Source: Paenibacillus sp. Soil787
GTDB taxonomy: Bacteria > Bacillota > Bacilli > Paenibacillales > NBRC-103111
Assembly: GCF_001429545.1 (NCBI RefSeq)
Contig: NZ_LMSP01000011.1
Span: 1-37,013 of the forward strand
Length of the DNA stretch: 37,013 nt
Direction of reading: 5' to 3'
The notes beneath the pieces are model-generated. The model was not told the origin of the DNA. It saw only the letters and a list, made by a program, of their open reading frames with translations, and did no database searches. The position numbers were made by a program, and so were the translations under genes. This document shows positions 16,569 to 23,470 of this stretch, one piece after another; within the stretch, counting starts at the first letter, position 1; the number at the start of each line of letters is the position of its first letter.

Positions 16569-17621
16569 ATGAAGTTGAAGAAGAAACGCGTGATTAACCA
16601 CAGGGTCATCCTTTGGATGGCTGTTTGCTTATCTTCCATGCTTTGTGTGACTATGATCGTTCCAGGAATGCTAGTTAAGAAGATTCCGGATGGCGGCGCG
16701 CCACTTCCCATCCAAGTTGCAAAAGACGGACTCTTCAAGGAAACAATCACCGAACAAGGCCTAATGATTCCCGTGTATCTGACCAAGAAAGCGACGATTG
16801 AGACGGTACCGCTGGAACAGTACGTGAAAGGTGTGCTCGCCGCCGAAATGCCGGTTGAATTCGAACTGGAGGCGCTCAAAGCGCAGGCTATGGCGGCTAG
16901 GACTTATGTCGTGCGAAGAGTGCTTGAGAAGGATTTCAGCAATATGCCGGTTAGCGATGCACTTGTGACAGACACAACTGCGCATCAAGCTTATATCACG
17001 GAACAAGAGCTCAAAGACAGATGGGACAAGCGTTACGAGACGAATATGGCCAAAATCGATAGAGCTGTGAATGAAACCAAAGATCTAATTCTCACTTATG
17101 AGCATAAACCTATCAACGCCACCTTTTTCTCGACAAGTAATGGATATACCGAGAACTCGGAAGACTACTGGCCGTTCAAGAGTCCTTACCTGCGCAGTGT
17201 GCCAAGCCCTTGGGATATTAAGTTATCTTCTCGCTATCAAGAAACCGTAGATCTCAGTTACAAGAGTATGCTTCAGAAGCTAGGCGTTACGAGTATAGCA
17301 ACAACAGGTACAAGCGCCAGAAACATGAAAGTACTAGCGTGGTCGACCGGCCACCGGATTAAAACCATATCTATCGGCGGTAAAATATTCTCAGGTCGTG
17401 AAGTAAGAGAGAAGCTAGGACTAGCATCCTCTCAATTTACATGGACATGGTCAGGCTCCAAAATTACGATAACCACCTACGGATATGGGCATGGTGTTGG
17501 CTTAAGTCAATGGGGCGCTAATGGTATGGCGAAGGAAGGTAAAACCGCGGAGCAAATCGTAACCTACTATTACACAGGCATCTCTATCGAAAAAGCGACA
17601 CCTTTTATACAAAAATCGTAA
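16569..17621 (+). CDS. spoIID: Stage II sporulation protein D, septal peptidoglycan lytic transglycosylase
   Basis: SpoIID degrades septal peptidoglycan during engulfment, working in the mother-cell membrane with SpoIIM and SpoIIP. The 350-residue product has an N-terminal membrane anchor (about 13-35). The SpoIID core contains VLAAEMPVEFELEALKAQA, with the likely catalytic E93 (equivalent to B. subtilis E88) and the following AARTYVV. The C-terminal signature is GYGHGVGLSQWGANGMA. TGGAGG about 11 bases upstream supports ATG 16569. A mother-cell sigma-E promoter is expected; I looked and found only weak candidates. Position between murA and spoIIQ matches Bacillus. Confidence 0.95.
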   Translation: MKLKKKRVINHRVILWMAVCLSSMLCVTMIVPGMLVKKIPDGGAPLPIQVAKDGLFKETITEQGLMIPVYLTKKATIETVPLEQYVKGVLAAEMPVEFELEALKAQAMAARTYVVRRVLEKDFSNMPVSDALVTDTTAHQAYITEQELKDRWDKRYETNMAKIDRAVNETKDLILTYEHKPINATFFSTSNGYTENSEDYWPFKSPYLRSVPSPWDIKLSSRYQETVDLSYKSMLQKLGVTSIATTGTSARNMKVLAWSTGHRIKTISIGGKIFSGREVREKLGLASSQFTWTWSGSKITITTYGYGHGVGLSQWGANGMAKEGKTAEQIVTYYYTGISIEKATPFIQKS

Positions 17622-17703
17622 TCCTTTAACGTTTCTATAAAAATATCTTTCTTCAAGTATAAAACCTTTAAATGTGTCAAGAATGGTTGATGAGGTGATA
17701 ACC

Positions 17704-18438
17704 ATGAATGATCAAAACAAAGGTTTTCAGAAAGAAGAAGCTCCTAAAACTGCACAAGGAGCACAAAGTACGACATCCACATGGAAGAGGTTGCTTGCTA
17801 AGAAGTGGGTATTCCCAGCAACGTATATGGCAGCAGCAGCAATTATCTTAACCTTAATGTGGGTGTACCAGGACGCCGGGAAGAATACAGTCAGCGAAGC
17901 AGATCTGGGCATTAAGGTTAGCAGCGACAAAGCGACAGACACTACCAAAGCACCGGACGGGGCGGTCGCGGTCAACGCACAAACCGAAACGATACAGTGG
18001 CCTGTTAAAGACAGATCACTAGTCGAAGTCTCCATCCCCTTCTATGACACGAATGCAACAAAAGAAGTGAAGCAGACGGCAATGATTCAATATAACGATC
18101 AATTGACGCCGCATACTGCTATTGACTTGAAAGCCAAAGATGACGCTGCATTCGAAGTATTAGCTGCTCTGAGCGGCAAGGTGACTGCGGTTGAGCAGAA
18201 TCCGGTTGTTGGCAATCTCGTTGAAATTACACACAGCAACGGTTTGATCAGTATTTACCAAAGCTTGTCCGAGGTGAAAGTAGCCAAAGGCGCTGAAGTG
18301 AAAAAAGGCGACATCATCGCCAAAGCAGGACGCAACGAGTTCGAGAAAGAGGACGGCGTGCATCTGCACTTTGAAATCCGCCAAGTTAGTGATAATGCAG
18401 CGATTAATCCAGAAACGCTTTTAAACGCTAAGCAGTAA
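17704..18438 (+). CDS. spoIIQ: SpoIIQ-type forespore M23/LytM-domain protein
   Basis: SpoIIQ is the forespore membrane protein that pairs with mother-cell SpoIIIAH to link the two membranes during engulfment. The 244-residue product has one transmembrane helix (about 36-55) and an extracellular LytM (peptidase M23) domain from about 115. All zinc-ligand positions appear filled: H137 and D141 (HTAID) and the H220-L-H222 motif. The usual glycine of HxGxD is alanine. B. subtilis SpoIIQ is known to lack the first histidine and to be inactive, so this version may differ. The frame extends up to 17674, but GAGGTGAT (about 17692-17699) identifies ATG 17704 as the start. A terminator follows. Confidence 0.88.
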   Translation: MNDQNKGFQKEEAPKTAQGAQSTTSTWKRLLAKKWVFPATYMAAAAIILTLMWVYQDAGKNTVSEADLGIKVSSDKATDTTKAPDGAVAVNAQTETIQWPVKDRSLVEVSIPFYDTNATKEVKQTAMIQYNDQLTPHTAIDLKAKDDAAFEVLAALSGKVTAVEQNPVVGNLVEITHSNGLISIYQSLSEVKVAKGAEVKKGDIIAKAGRNEFEKEDGVHLHFEIRQVSDNAAINPETLLNAKQ

Positions 18439-18477
18439 TTCGTTTCGATGTATAGGCGGCAGCTACATAAAGTAAAG

Positions 18478-18504
18478 GCAGCGGGTATATCCTGCTGCTT
18501 TTTT
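18478..18504 (+). terminator. Intrinsic terminator after spoIIQ
   Basis: GCAGCGGG (18478-18485) pairs with CCTGCTGC (18491-18498) with one G-T wobble and a 5-base loop, followed by six T. It lies about 40 bases after the spoIIQ stop. Confidence 0.85.
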
Positions 18505-18644
18505 GCATGGATATAAGGATTAGTTTTTACTTTGCTTCGCTTTAATTTTACCAAAAACGCTTGTCCGAAGGACGTCAGAATCGATTATTCTTGATTATTT
18601 TGAAAATAAATATGGGAAATGGGCTTGTCAGGCTTGGCTACGTA

Positions 18645-18672
18645 GAATATCTAGTCATGCCCCTCATATACT
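18645..18672 (+). promoter_or_regulatory. Sigma-E-like promoter of spoIIID
   Basis: CATATACT (18665-18672) matches the sigma-E -10 consensus CATACAMT at 7 of 8 positions. GAATATC (18645-18651) matches the -35 KMATATT at 6 of 7, with 13 bases between (the consensus is about 14-15). spoIIID is a known sigma-E gene in B. subtilis, so the location makes biological sense. The predicted start is about 30 bases before GTG 18707. Confidence 0.55.
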
Positions 18673-18706
18673 TTACCAAACTATCTCGAGTAGGGAGGCG
18701 AGGGGA

Positions 18707-18997
18707 GTGCACGATTACATCAAAGAGCGAACCATTAAGATTGGTACCTGTATCGTCGAGACCAAGAATACGGTTCGCACCATTGCTAAGGAATTCGGCG
18801 TTTCCAAAAGCACGGTGCACAAGGATTTGACGGAAAGACTACCGGAAATCAACCCGGACCTGGCCAATCAGGTGAAGCACATTCTAGAGTATCACAAGTC
18901 CATCAGGCACCTAAGAGGAGGAGAAGCTACGAAAATTAAGTACCGGAAAACCCGAAATCCGAAGCATTCCGAAAACCTGGTCACGGTCAAGTCCTAA
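18707..18997 (+). CDS. spoIIID: Sporulation transcriptional regulator SpoIIID
   Basis: SpoIIID is a small mother-cell DNA-binding protein that activates and represses sigma-E and sigma-K genes. The 96-residue product is almost the same as the Bacillus protein through the whole helix-turn-helix (TIAKEFGVSKSTVHKDL) and the basic helix after it (HKSIRHLRGGEATKIKY); only the C-terminal tail differs. The start is GTG 18707, giving the usual MHDYIKERTIKIG N-terminus, with G-rich ribosome sites (GGGAGG and GAGGGGA) just upstream. mbl follows after 167 bases. Confidence 0.97.
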   Translation: MHDYIKERTIKIGTCIVETKNTVRTIAKEFGVSKSTVHKDLTERLPEINPDLANQVKHILEYHKSIRHLRGGEATKIKYRKTRNPKHSENLVTVKS

Positions 18998-19090
18998 ATA
19001 TACCCTTCATCCCGAAAGGTTTCCTTTATACTTCCCGTGTCGAATTTTCACACAAAAAGAGGAATTAATGCATTTCTAGCGAATTTAGCT

Positions 19091-19096
19091 TATAAT
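19091..19096 (+). promoter_or_regulatory. Possible -10 element for mbl
   Basis: A perfect TATAAT lies 68 bases before the mbl start in AT-rich sequence. No -35 of good quality is found at 16-18 bases, and there is no TG extension. The call rests on the -10 alone. Confidence 0.3.
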
Positions 19097-19164
19097 TAGA
19101 ACTATATACAAGAGCGCCGATTCTTCACGGGATGGACGGTAGGTTTAGGGAGGATTAACTAGAA

Positions 19165-20163
19165 ATGTTAAGCAAGGATATTGGAATAGATCTCGGCACG
19201 GCGAATGTGCTTATTCATGTAAAAGGACGCGGCGTCGTGCTCGATGAGCCTTCCGTAGTTGCGATTGAAAGCGATACGAAACGCGTGCTGGCTGTAGGAG
19301 AAGAAGCTTTCCGCATGGTGGGTAGAACGCCAGGCAATATTATCGCGATTCGTCCATTGAAAGATGGCGTTATTGCGGACTTTGATATTACGGAAATGAT
19401 GTTGAAGCATTTTATCGCGAAAGTAGGGGGCAAGAACTGGTATTCTCATCCGAGAATACTGATCTGCGCCCCTACCAACATCACCTCGGTTGAGCAGAAG
19501 GCGATCCGCGAAGCGGCTGAGCGCAGCGGTGCCCGAGAGGTATTCATGGAAGAAGAACCGAAGGCAGCAGCAATTGGTGCCGGTATGGACATCTTCCAGC
19601 CTAGCGGCAATATGGTTGTAGATATCGGCGGAGGGACGACGGATGTGGCCGTGCTATCCATGGGCGACATCGTCACCTCCTCCTCCATTAAGATTGCAGG
19701 CGACAAGTTCGATATTGCGATCACGAAATATATCAAAAATAAGTACAAGCTGCTGATTGGTGAACGGACGAGCGAAGATATCAAGCTGAAAATCGGAACG
19801 GTATATCCACACGGTAGAGATCAAGAGATGGATATTCGCGGTAGAGATATGGTATCCGGTTTACCACTGACGATCACGATTCACTCCAGTGAAGTACAAG
19901 AAGCGCTGTGGGATCCGGTTTCCTCCATCGTGACGGCCGCCAAAAGTGTATTGGAGCGAACACCTCCAGAGCTATCGGCAGACATTATTGACCGTGGTGT
20001 TATTTTGACAGGTGGCGGAGCTTTGCTGCATGGGCTCGATCAATTGCTAGCGGACGAGCTGAAAGTACCTGTATTAATTGCTGAAGATCCGATGTCCTGT
20101 GTTGTTAAAGGAACAGGCATTATGCTCGATAACTTAGACAAGGTTACCAAACGTAAATTTTAA
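19165..20163 (+). CDS. mbl: MreB-like rod-shape protein Mbl
   Basis: Mbl is an actin homologue that directs lateral wall synthesis with the elongation machinery. The 332-residue product has the nucleotide-binding signatures IGIDLGTANVLIH (phosphate 1) and VVDIGGGTTDVAVLS (phosphate 2), and the adenosine motif GVILTGGGALLHGLD. The length is typical. The position directly after spoIIID and before flhO is that of B. subtilis mbl rather than mreB or mreBH, which decides the name. GGGAGG about 12 bases upstream supports ATG 19165. Confidence 0.93.
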   Translation: MLSKDIGIDLGTANVLIHVKGRGVVLDEPSVVAIESDTKRVLAVGEEAFRMVGRTPGNIIAIRPLKDGVIADFDITEMMLKHFIAKVGGKNWYSHPRILICAPTNITSVEQKAIREAAERSGAREVFMEEEPKAAAIGAGMDIFQPSGNMVVDIGGGTTDVAVLSMGDIVTSSSIKIAGDKFDIAITKYIKNKYKLLIGERTSEDIKLKIGTVYPHGRDQEMDIRGRDMVSGLPLTITIHSSEVQEALWDPVSSIVTAAKSVLERTPPELSADIIDRGVILTGGGALLHGLDQLLADELKVPVLIAEDPMSCVVKGTGIMLDNLDKVTKRKF

Positions 20164-20191
20164 TTAAACATACTACCCAAGAGGTGAAGAG

Positions 20192-21085
20192 ATGTTAAGA
20201 GGACTGTATACCGCGGCGGCAGGCATGATCTCCGAGCAGCGCAGACACGATACCATTACGAATAATATTGCCAACATTAATTCCCCGGGCTTTAAACAAG
20301 GCAATGCTTTGTCTCGATCGTTCCCGGAGATGCTGATATCGACGATTCGCGGTGGACAAGGTGCCTCGACAGCTCCCATTGGGAAGATGAGTTTAGGTGT
20401 ATTCTCCGAGGAGAACATCTCTATTCATGCGCAAGGAGATTTGCAGGAAACGCAGAATCCCTTCGACTTTGCCCTTGTGTCCAACATCCAAGTGCCAGGT
20501 ATGGCCTTTGACGCTTCGGGTAAGTTCGTGAATGCGGACGGAGAGCGTACGTTTCAGCCTCAGGCATTGTTTACGGTACTGAATGCGGCTGGCGAGCAGC
20601 GGTATTCTTTGAACGGGAAGTTCACAGTGGATGCATCAGGCCAGTTGGTGAATGCCAACGGTGATCGTGTACTGGGTCGAGATGGACAACCCCTGCTGTT
20701 GATTGACGGAGCGGGTCAGCCGATTCACTCCTTTAAGGTAACAGACAAGGGTGAGTTCCTAGATGGGGACGGCCGTCCGCTTCGGGGACCGACTGGCCAA
20801 CCGGTAGGGTTGATGCTCTCACGTGTTGAGGATCCGAATCTTTTGCTGCGTGAAGGCAACGGGCTGCTGCGAATTAATCCAGGCGATGAAGCGTCGGTTA
20901 CACAGGTTGCTCCAGGGGACCAGGTTGAGGTTCGTCAAGGCTTCATAGAACGCTCTAATGTGGATTCTGCGCAATCAATGGTCGATATGATGTCAGCGCT
21001 TCGCGCTTATGAAGCAAACCAAAAGGTAATCCAATCTTATGATAAAAGTATGGAAAAAGCCGCGAATGAAGTTGGGCGCGTCTAA
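20192..21085 (+). CDS. flhO: Flagellar basal-body rod/hook protein FlhO (FlgF/FlgG family)
   Basis: This is a rod or hook protein of the flagellar axial structure, exported by the flagellar type III system. The 297-residue product has the N-terminal rod motif MLRGLYTAAAGMISEQ plus NNIANINSPGFKQG. It also has the C-terminal signature QGFIERSNVDSAQSMVDMM ending in YEANQKVIQSYDKSM. Both ends form the coiled axial helices. GAGGTG precedes ATG 20192. The gene starts 28 bases after mbl with no terminator between, so it is probably co-transcribed with mbl. Paralogous to the next gene. Confidence 0.9.
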   Translation: MLRGLYTAAAGMISEQRRHDTITNNIANINSPGFKQGNALSRSFPEMLISTIRGGQGASTAPIGKMSLGVFSEENISIHAQGDLQETQNPFDFALVSNIQVPGMAFDASGKFVNADGERTFQPQALFTVLNAAGEQRYSLNGKFTVDASGQLVNANGDRVLGRDGQPLLLIDGAGQPIHSFKVTDKGEFLDGDGRPLRGPTGQPVGLMLSRVEDPNLLLREGNGLLRINPGDEASVTQVAPGDQVEVRQGFIERSNVDSAQSMVDMMSALRAYEANQKVIQSYDKSMEKAANEVGRV

Positions 21086-21109
21086 TCTAGCTGGCGAAGG
21101 GGCAGGACC

Positions 21110-21985
21110 ATGAACAATTCCATGATTAACTCATCGGTATCCATGCATAGCTTACAGCAAAAGCTGGATATTCTCTCCAATAACATTGCGAATGTGAATA
21201 CGAACGGTTTCAAGAAGAAGGAAGCCTCCTTCGAAGACGTTCTAACGAAAGTCCAATCGCAACCGGAAGGGTTCCGTCAGCAAGGACGGTTCTCACCCCT
21301 TGGGTTTAACCAAGGATGGGGCTCGAAGCTGGTCCAAATCCAGACGAATTTGACCCAAGGGCCGATTCAGTCCACGGGGAATGGGACGGACTTTGCGATT
21401 CAGGGAGACGGACTATTTGAAGTACAGACAGGCGAGCTGGATGCTAACGGTCAAAGGCAAACGGCTTGGACTCGCAACGGGGCATTCAGCTTAAGTCCTA
21501 ATGCTAATGGCGGAAGCGTACTGACAACGAAAGACGGTCACTTTGTTACGGGCGTGGATGGTACAGGTGCTAACGTTAGCCCGATCCTCATACCCGCGGG
21601 CATTCGACCAGTCGTTGAAAAAAATGGGACGATTAATGGCTACAGCGAACAGGATCCTAGTGCTGCGCCAATCAATTTGGGCCGAATCAAGCTCGTTCGT
21701 GTTGTACGTCCGCAGCTTCTCCAAGATGTTGGAAATAACCTTTACGCGTTACCAAGCGGGTTAAACGACGTGGAGAAGGCCAACATCTTACAGAATGTGA
21801 ACCCCCTAGTGGACAACCCAGCTAACCGTGTTAGTCTTATGCAGGGTTTTCTGGAGCAATCTAACGTTACGCTTTCGGATGAAATGACAGATCTGGTTAT
21901 CGTGCAAAGAGCGCTTCAACTCAATTCCCGAGCTATTACGTCTTCGGATCAGATGATGAATATCGCTAATAATTTGCGCGCCTGA
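21110..21985 (+). CDS. flhP: Flagellar basal-body rod/hook protein FlhP (FlgG family)
   Basis: The second axial flagellar protein has 291 residues. It has the N-terminal SVSMHSLQQKLDILSNNIAN pattern followed by VNTNGFKKKE, and the C-terminal QGFLEQSNVTLSDEMTDL with the RALQLNSRAITSSDQMM helix. It lies 24 bases after flhO, as in Bacillus, and the two presumably form consecutive parts of the rod. The ribosome site is weak (GGGGCAGG), with ATG 21110 about 5 bases later. Confidence 0.9.
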   Translation: MNNSMINSSVSMHSLQQKLDILSNNIANVNTNGFKKKEASFEDVLTKVQSQPEGFRQQGRFSPLGFNQGWGSKLVQIQTNLTQGPIQSTGNGTDFAIQGDGLFEVQTGELDANGQRQTAWTRNGAFSLSPNANGGSVLTTKDGHFVTGVDGTGANVSPILIPAGIRPVVEKNGTINGYSEQDPSAAPINLGRIKLVRVVRPQLLQDVGNNLYALPSGLNDVEKANILQNVNPLVDNPANRVSLMQGFLEQSNVTLSDEMTDLVIVQRALQLNSRAITSSDQMMNIANNLRA

Positions 21986-22011
21986 TCTTAGAAAGGGAGG
22001 GATAGGGCTAG

Positions 22012-22230
22012 ATGTCAGACAAGCCTGCTCCACCAAAGAAGAAACCAAGGCCGAAATGGCTCCTTATAATATGGCTTATTTTCAAAATCATTCGTATTCC
22101 TGTGCTATGCGTGCTAGCTGTTTTCATCGGCCTATGGGTAGGTTATACCAAGCTGGGTCATCAGCCAGCGGGGGAAATCTTTCATATGAGTACTTGGCGG
22201 CATTTATACGATCTGGTATTTGCGAATTAA
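22012..22230 (+). CDS. EpuA-like small membrane protein (often labelled DNA-directed RNA polymerase subunit beta)
   Basis: The product is 72 residues: a basic, proline/lysine-rich N-terminus (about 1-15), one transmembrane helix (about 17-45), and an extracytoplasmic tail GYTKLGHQPAGEIFHMSTW with the WxHxxDL ending. The pattern GxxxGYxxxG...P...IF...TWxH..D recalls the EpuA family, found near murA in several Firmicutes. Databases call it an RNA polymerase subunit, but the sequence shows a membrane protein and gives no reason to link it to transcription. AAAGGGAGG about 14 bases upstream supports ATG 22012; a terminator follows. Confidence 0.7.
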   Translation: MSDKPAPPKKKPRPKWLLIIWLIFKIIRIPVLCVLAVFIGLWVGYTKLGHQPAGEIFHMSTWRHLYDLVFAN

Positions 22231-22234
22231 CTCT

Positions 22235-22260
22235 AACTCCCGCATGGGAGTTTTATTTTT
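22235..22260 (+). terminator. Intrinsic terminator after the EpuA-like gene
   Basis: AACTCCC (22235-22241) pairs perfectly with GGGAGTT (22246-22252) around GCAT, followed by a T-rich run to 22260. A perfect TATAAT at 22274-22279 just beyond it may start the next transcript, but no -35 of quality is seen. Confidence 0.8.
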
Positions 22261-22332
22261 GTGTAAGCAGCGGTATAATGAATGAAGGCTAAATGTAACA
22301 GATATGGGATACTAACGCGCAGGAGGGGTACT

Positions 22333-22851
22333 TTGAATATACCGAACATGCTCACTATCAGCAGGTTTGTTCTAATCCCTGTGTACCTCGTGATTTTTTT
22401 TAATGGCCATATCCAAGTTGCCTTTTTTATTTTACTGGCAGCCGGACTTACGGATATCCTAGATGGCTATATCGCAAGAACTCGCGGGCTTATCACACCC
22501 GTTGGTGTTATGCTGGATCCACTCGCTGATAAGAGCATGATGATTGCAGTGATCTTATCCCTGCTTATCTCGGGATTGATTCCTTGGCAGGCAGCTGCGG
22601 CGATGTTCATTCGTGATTTAGGTATGATTATGGGCTCTGCCTTCTTTCATTTCAGGGGCAAATTAACAGTTCCTGCCAATGTGATGGGAAAGCTAACGAC
22701 GGTTCTGTACTATTTTGCGATCCTCTTCATTGTTTTTCAGTTAACCTTCGCAATTACCTATTTATGGTTTGTAATCGGGGTCTCATTCTTAACTTCCTTC
22801 ATTTATATTATTCAGTTCCTTGTATTAAATCGAGGAGCCAAATTGAAATAA
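22333..22851 (+). CDS. CDP-alcohol phosphatidyltransferase, PgsA-like
   Basis: This is an integral membrane enzyme of the CDP-alcohol family. It is most likely a CDP-diacylglycerol:glycerol-3-phosphate phosphatidyltransferase or a paralogue of it. The 172-residue product has the complete active-site motif D-G-x2-A-R-x8-G-x3-D-x3-D (from DGYIAR through GVMLDPLAD) and about six hydrophobic segments. The frame opens at 22282, but AGGAGGGG (22321-22328) points to TTG 22333, which gives the family-like N-terminus MNIPNMLTISR. Whether this is the main PgsA or a second copy cannot be decided from the window. Confidence 0.85.
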   Translation: MNIPNMLTISRFVLIPVYLVIFFNGHIQVAFFILLAAGLTDILDGYIARTRGLITPVGVMLDPLADKSMMIAVILSLLISGLIPWQAAAAMFIRDLGMIMGSAFFHFRGKLTVPANVMGKLTTVLYYFAILFIVFQLTFAITYLWFVIGVSFLTSFIYIIQFLVLNRGAKLK

Positions 22852-22862
22852 TACGTAAAAAA

Positions 22863-22905
22863 GAGCCTATGTATAAGTCTGTAACACAGACCTGTACATA
22901 AGCTC
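22863..22905 (-). terminator. Long hairpin with its T-tract on the minus strand
   Basis: The outer arms GAGCCTATGTA and TACATAAGCTC pair with one mismatch, and the inner arms GTCTGT/ACAGAC pair perfectly around AAC. A-run 22857-22862 lies on its left, so a U-run would follow only in a minus-strand transcript. It sits 11 bases after a + strand gene. It may serve both directions weakly. Confidence 0.4.
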
Positions 22906-22950
22906 CCTATATGAACCTTCACTTCTGCAGTAAATGAAGGGACATCCCTA

Positions 22951-22981
22951 TTGTAAGTGATTACCTTGTATTTTATACAAG
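22951..22981 (+). promoter_or_regulatory. Candidate fabZ promoter overlapped by a 17-bp palindrome
   Basis: TTGTAA (22951-22956) and TATACA (22974-22979) are spaced 17 bases apart, each matching the sigma-A consensus at 4 of 6. CTTGTAT-TTT-ATACAAG (22965-22981) is a perfect 7-bp inverted repeat that covers the -10, an operator-like position. The size is like that of FapR boxes (17 bp) that control fatty acid genes in Bacillus, but the sequence is not a close match. Confidence 0.4.
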
Positions 22982-23008
22982 TATTTTGAGAGGAGTTTTT
23001 AAGCCGCT

Positions 23009-23437
23009 ATGCTAGATATCAACCAGATTCAAGAGATCATTCCTCATCGCCCGCCCTTCCTGCTTGTTGACCGTATTTTGGAGGTTGAAGAAGGGGTTAG
23101 AGCTGTAGGTATAAAGAATGTTACGATTAATGAACCGTTCTTCGCAGGACATTTTCCTGGCTATCCGGTTATGCCCGGTGTGCTGATTGTTGAAGCTTTG
23201 GCGCAAGTAGGTGCCGTAGCTGTTCTGTCGATGCCTGAATATAAAGGTAAAATTGGTTTATTTGCGGGTGCAGATGGTATTCGCTGGCGACAACAGGTCG
23301 TACCTGGTGATACACTAACTTTAGAAATGACGATTACACGTGTAAAAGGAACCATTGTCAAAGGCCAAGCTGTGGCTAAGGTAGGCGACAAAGTGGTAGT
23401 CGAAGGCGAGCTTATGTTCGCCCTTGCTAATAAATAA
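23009..23437 (+). CDS. fabZ: 3-hydroxyacyl-[acyl-carrier-protein] dehydratase
   Basis: FabZ dehydrates 3-hydroxyacyl-ACP in the elongation cycle of type II fatty acid synthesis. The 142-residue hot-dog-fold product has the opening [12 protein letters not shown]. The catalytic pair is H48 ([14 protein letters not shown]) and E62 (VLIVEALAQ). GAGAGGAG at 22988-22995 precedes ATG 23009. The gene is also found downstream of flhP in B. subtilis (ywpB), which fits the conserved order here. Confidence 0.95.
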   Translation: MLDINQIQEIIPHRPPFLLVDRILEVEEGVRAVGIKNVTINEPFFAGHFPGYPVMPGVLIVEALAQVGAVAVLSMPEYKGKIGLFAGADGIRWRQQVVPGDTLTLEMTITRVKGTIVKGQAVAKVGDKVVVEGELMFALANK

Positions 23438-23470
23438 CCCATAGATAAAAAGGAGATGAACCTGACTACT

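Noticed and set aside
17622..17703. Sigma-F promoter for spoIIQ
   Set aside because: A GTATA at the right distance exists, but the matching GG-type -10 is absent.
18561..18830. Open frame overlapping spoIIID in another frame
   Set aside because: It covers the spoIIID promoter and coding region, and SpoIIID itself is unmistakable.
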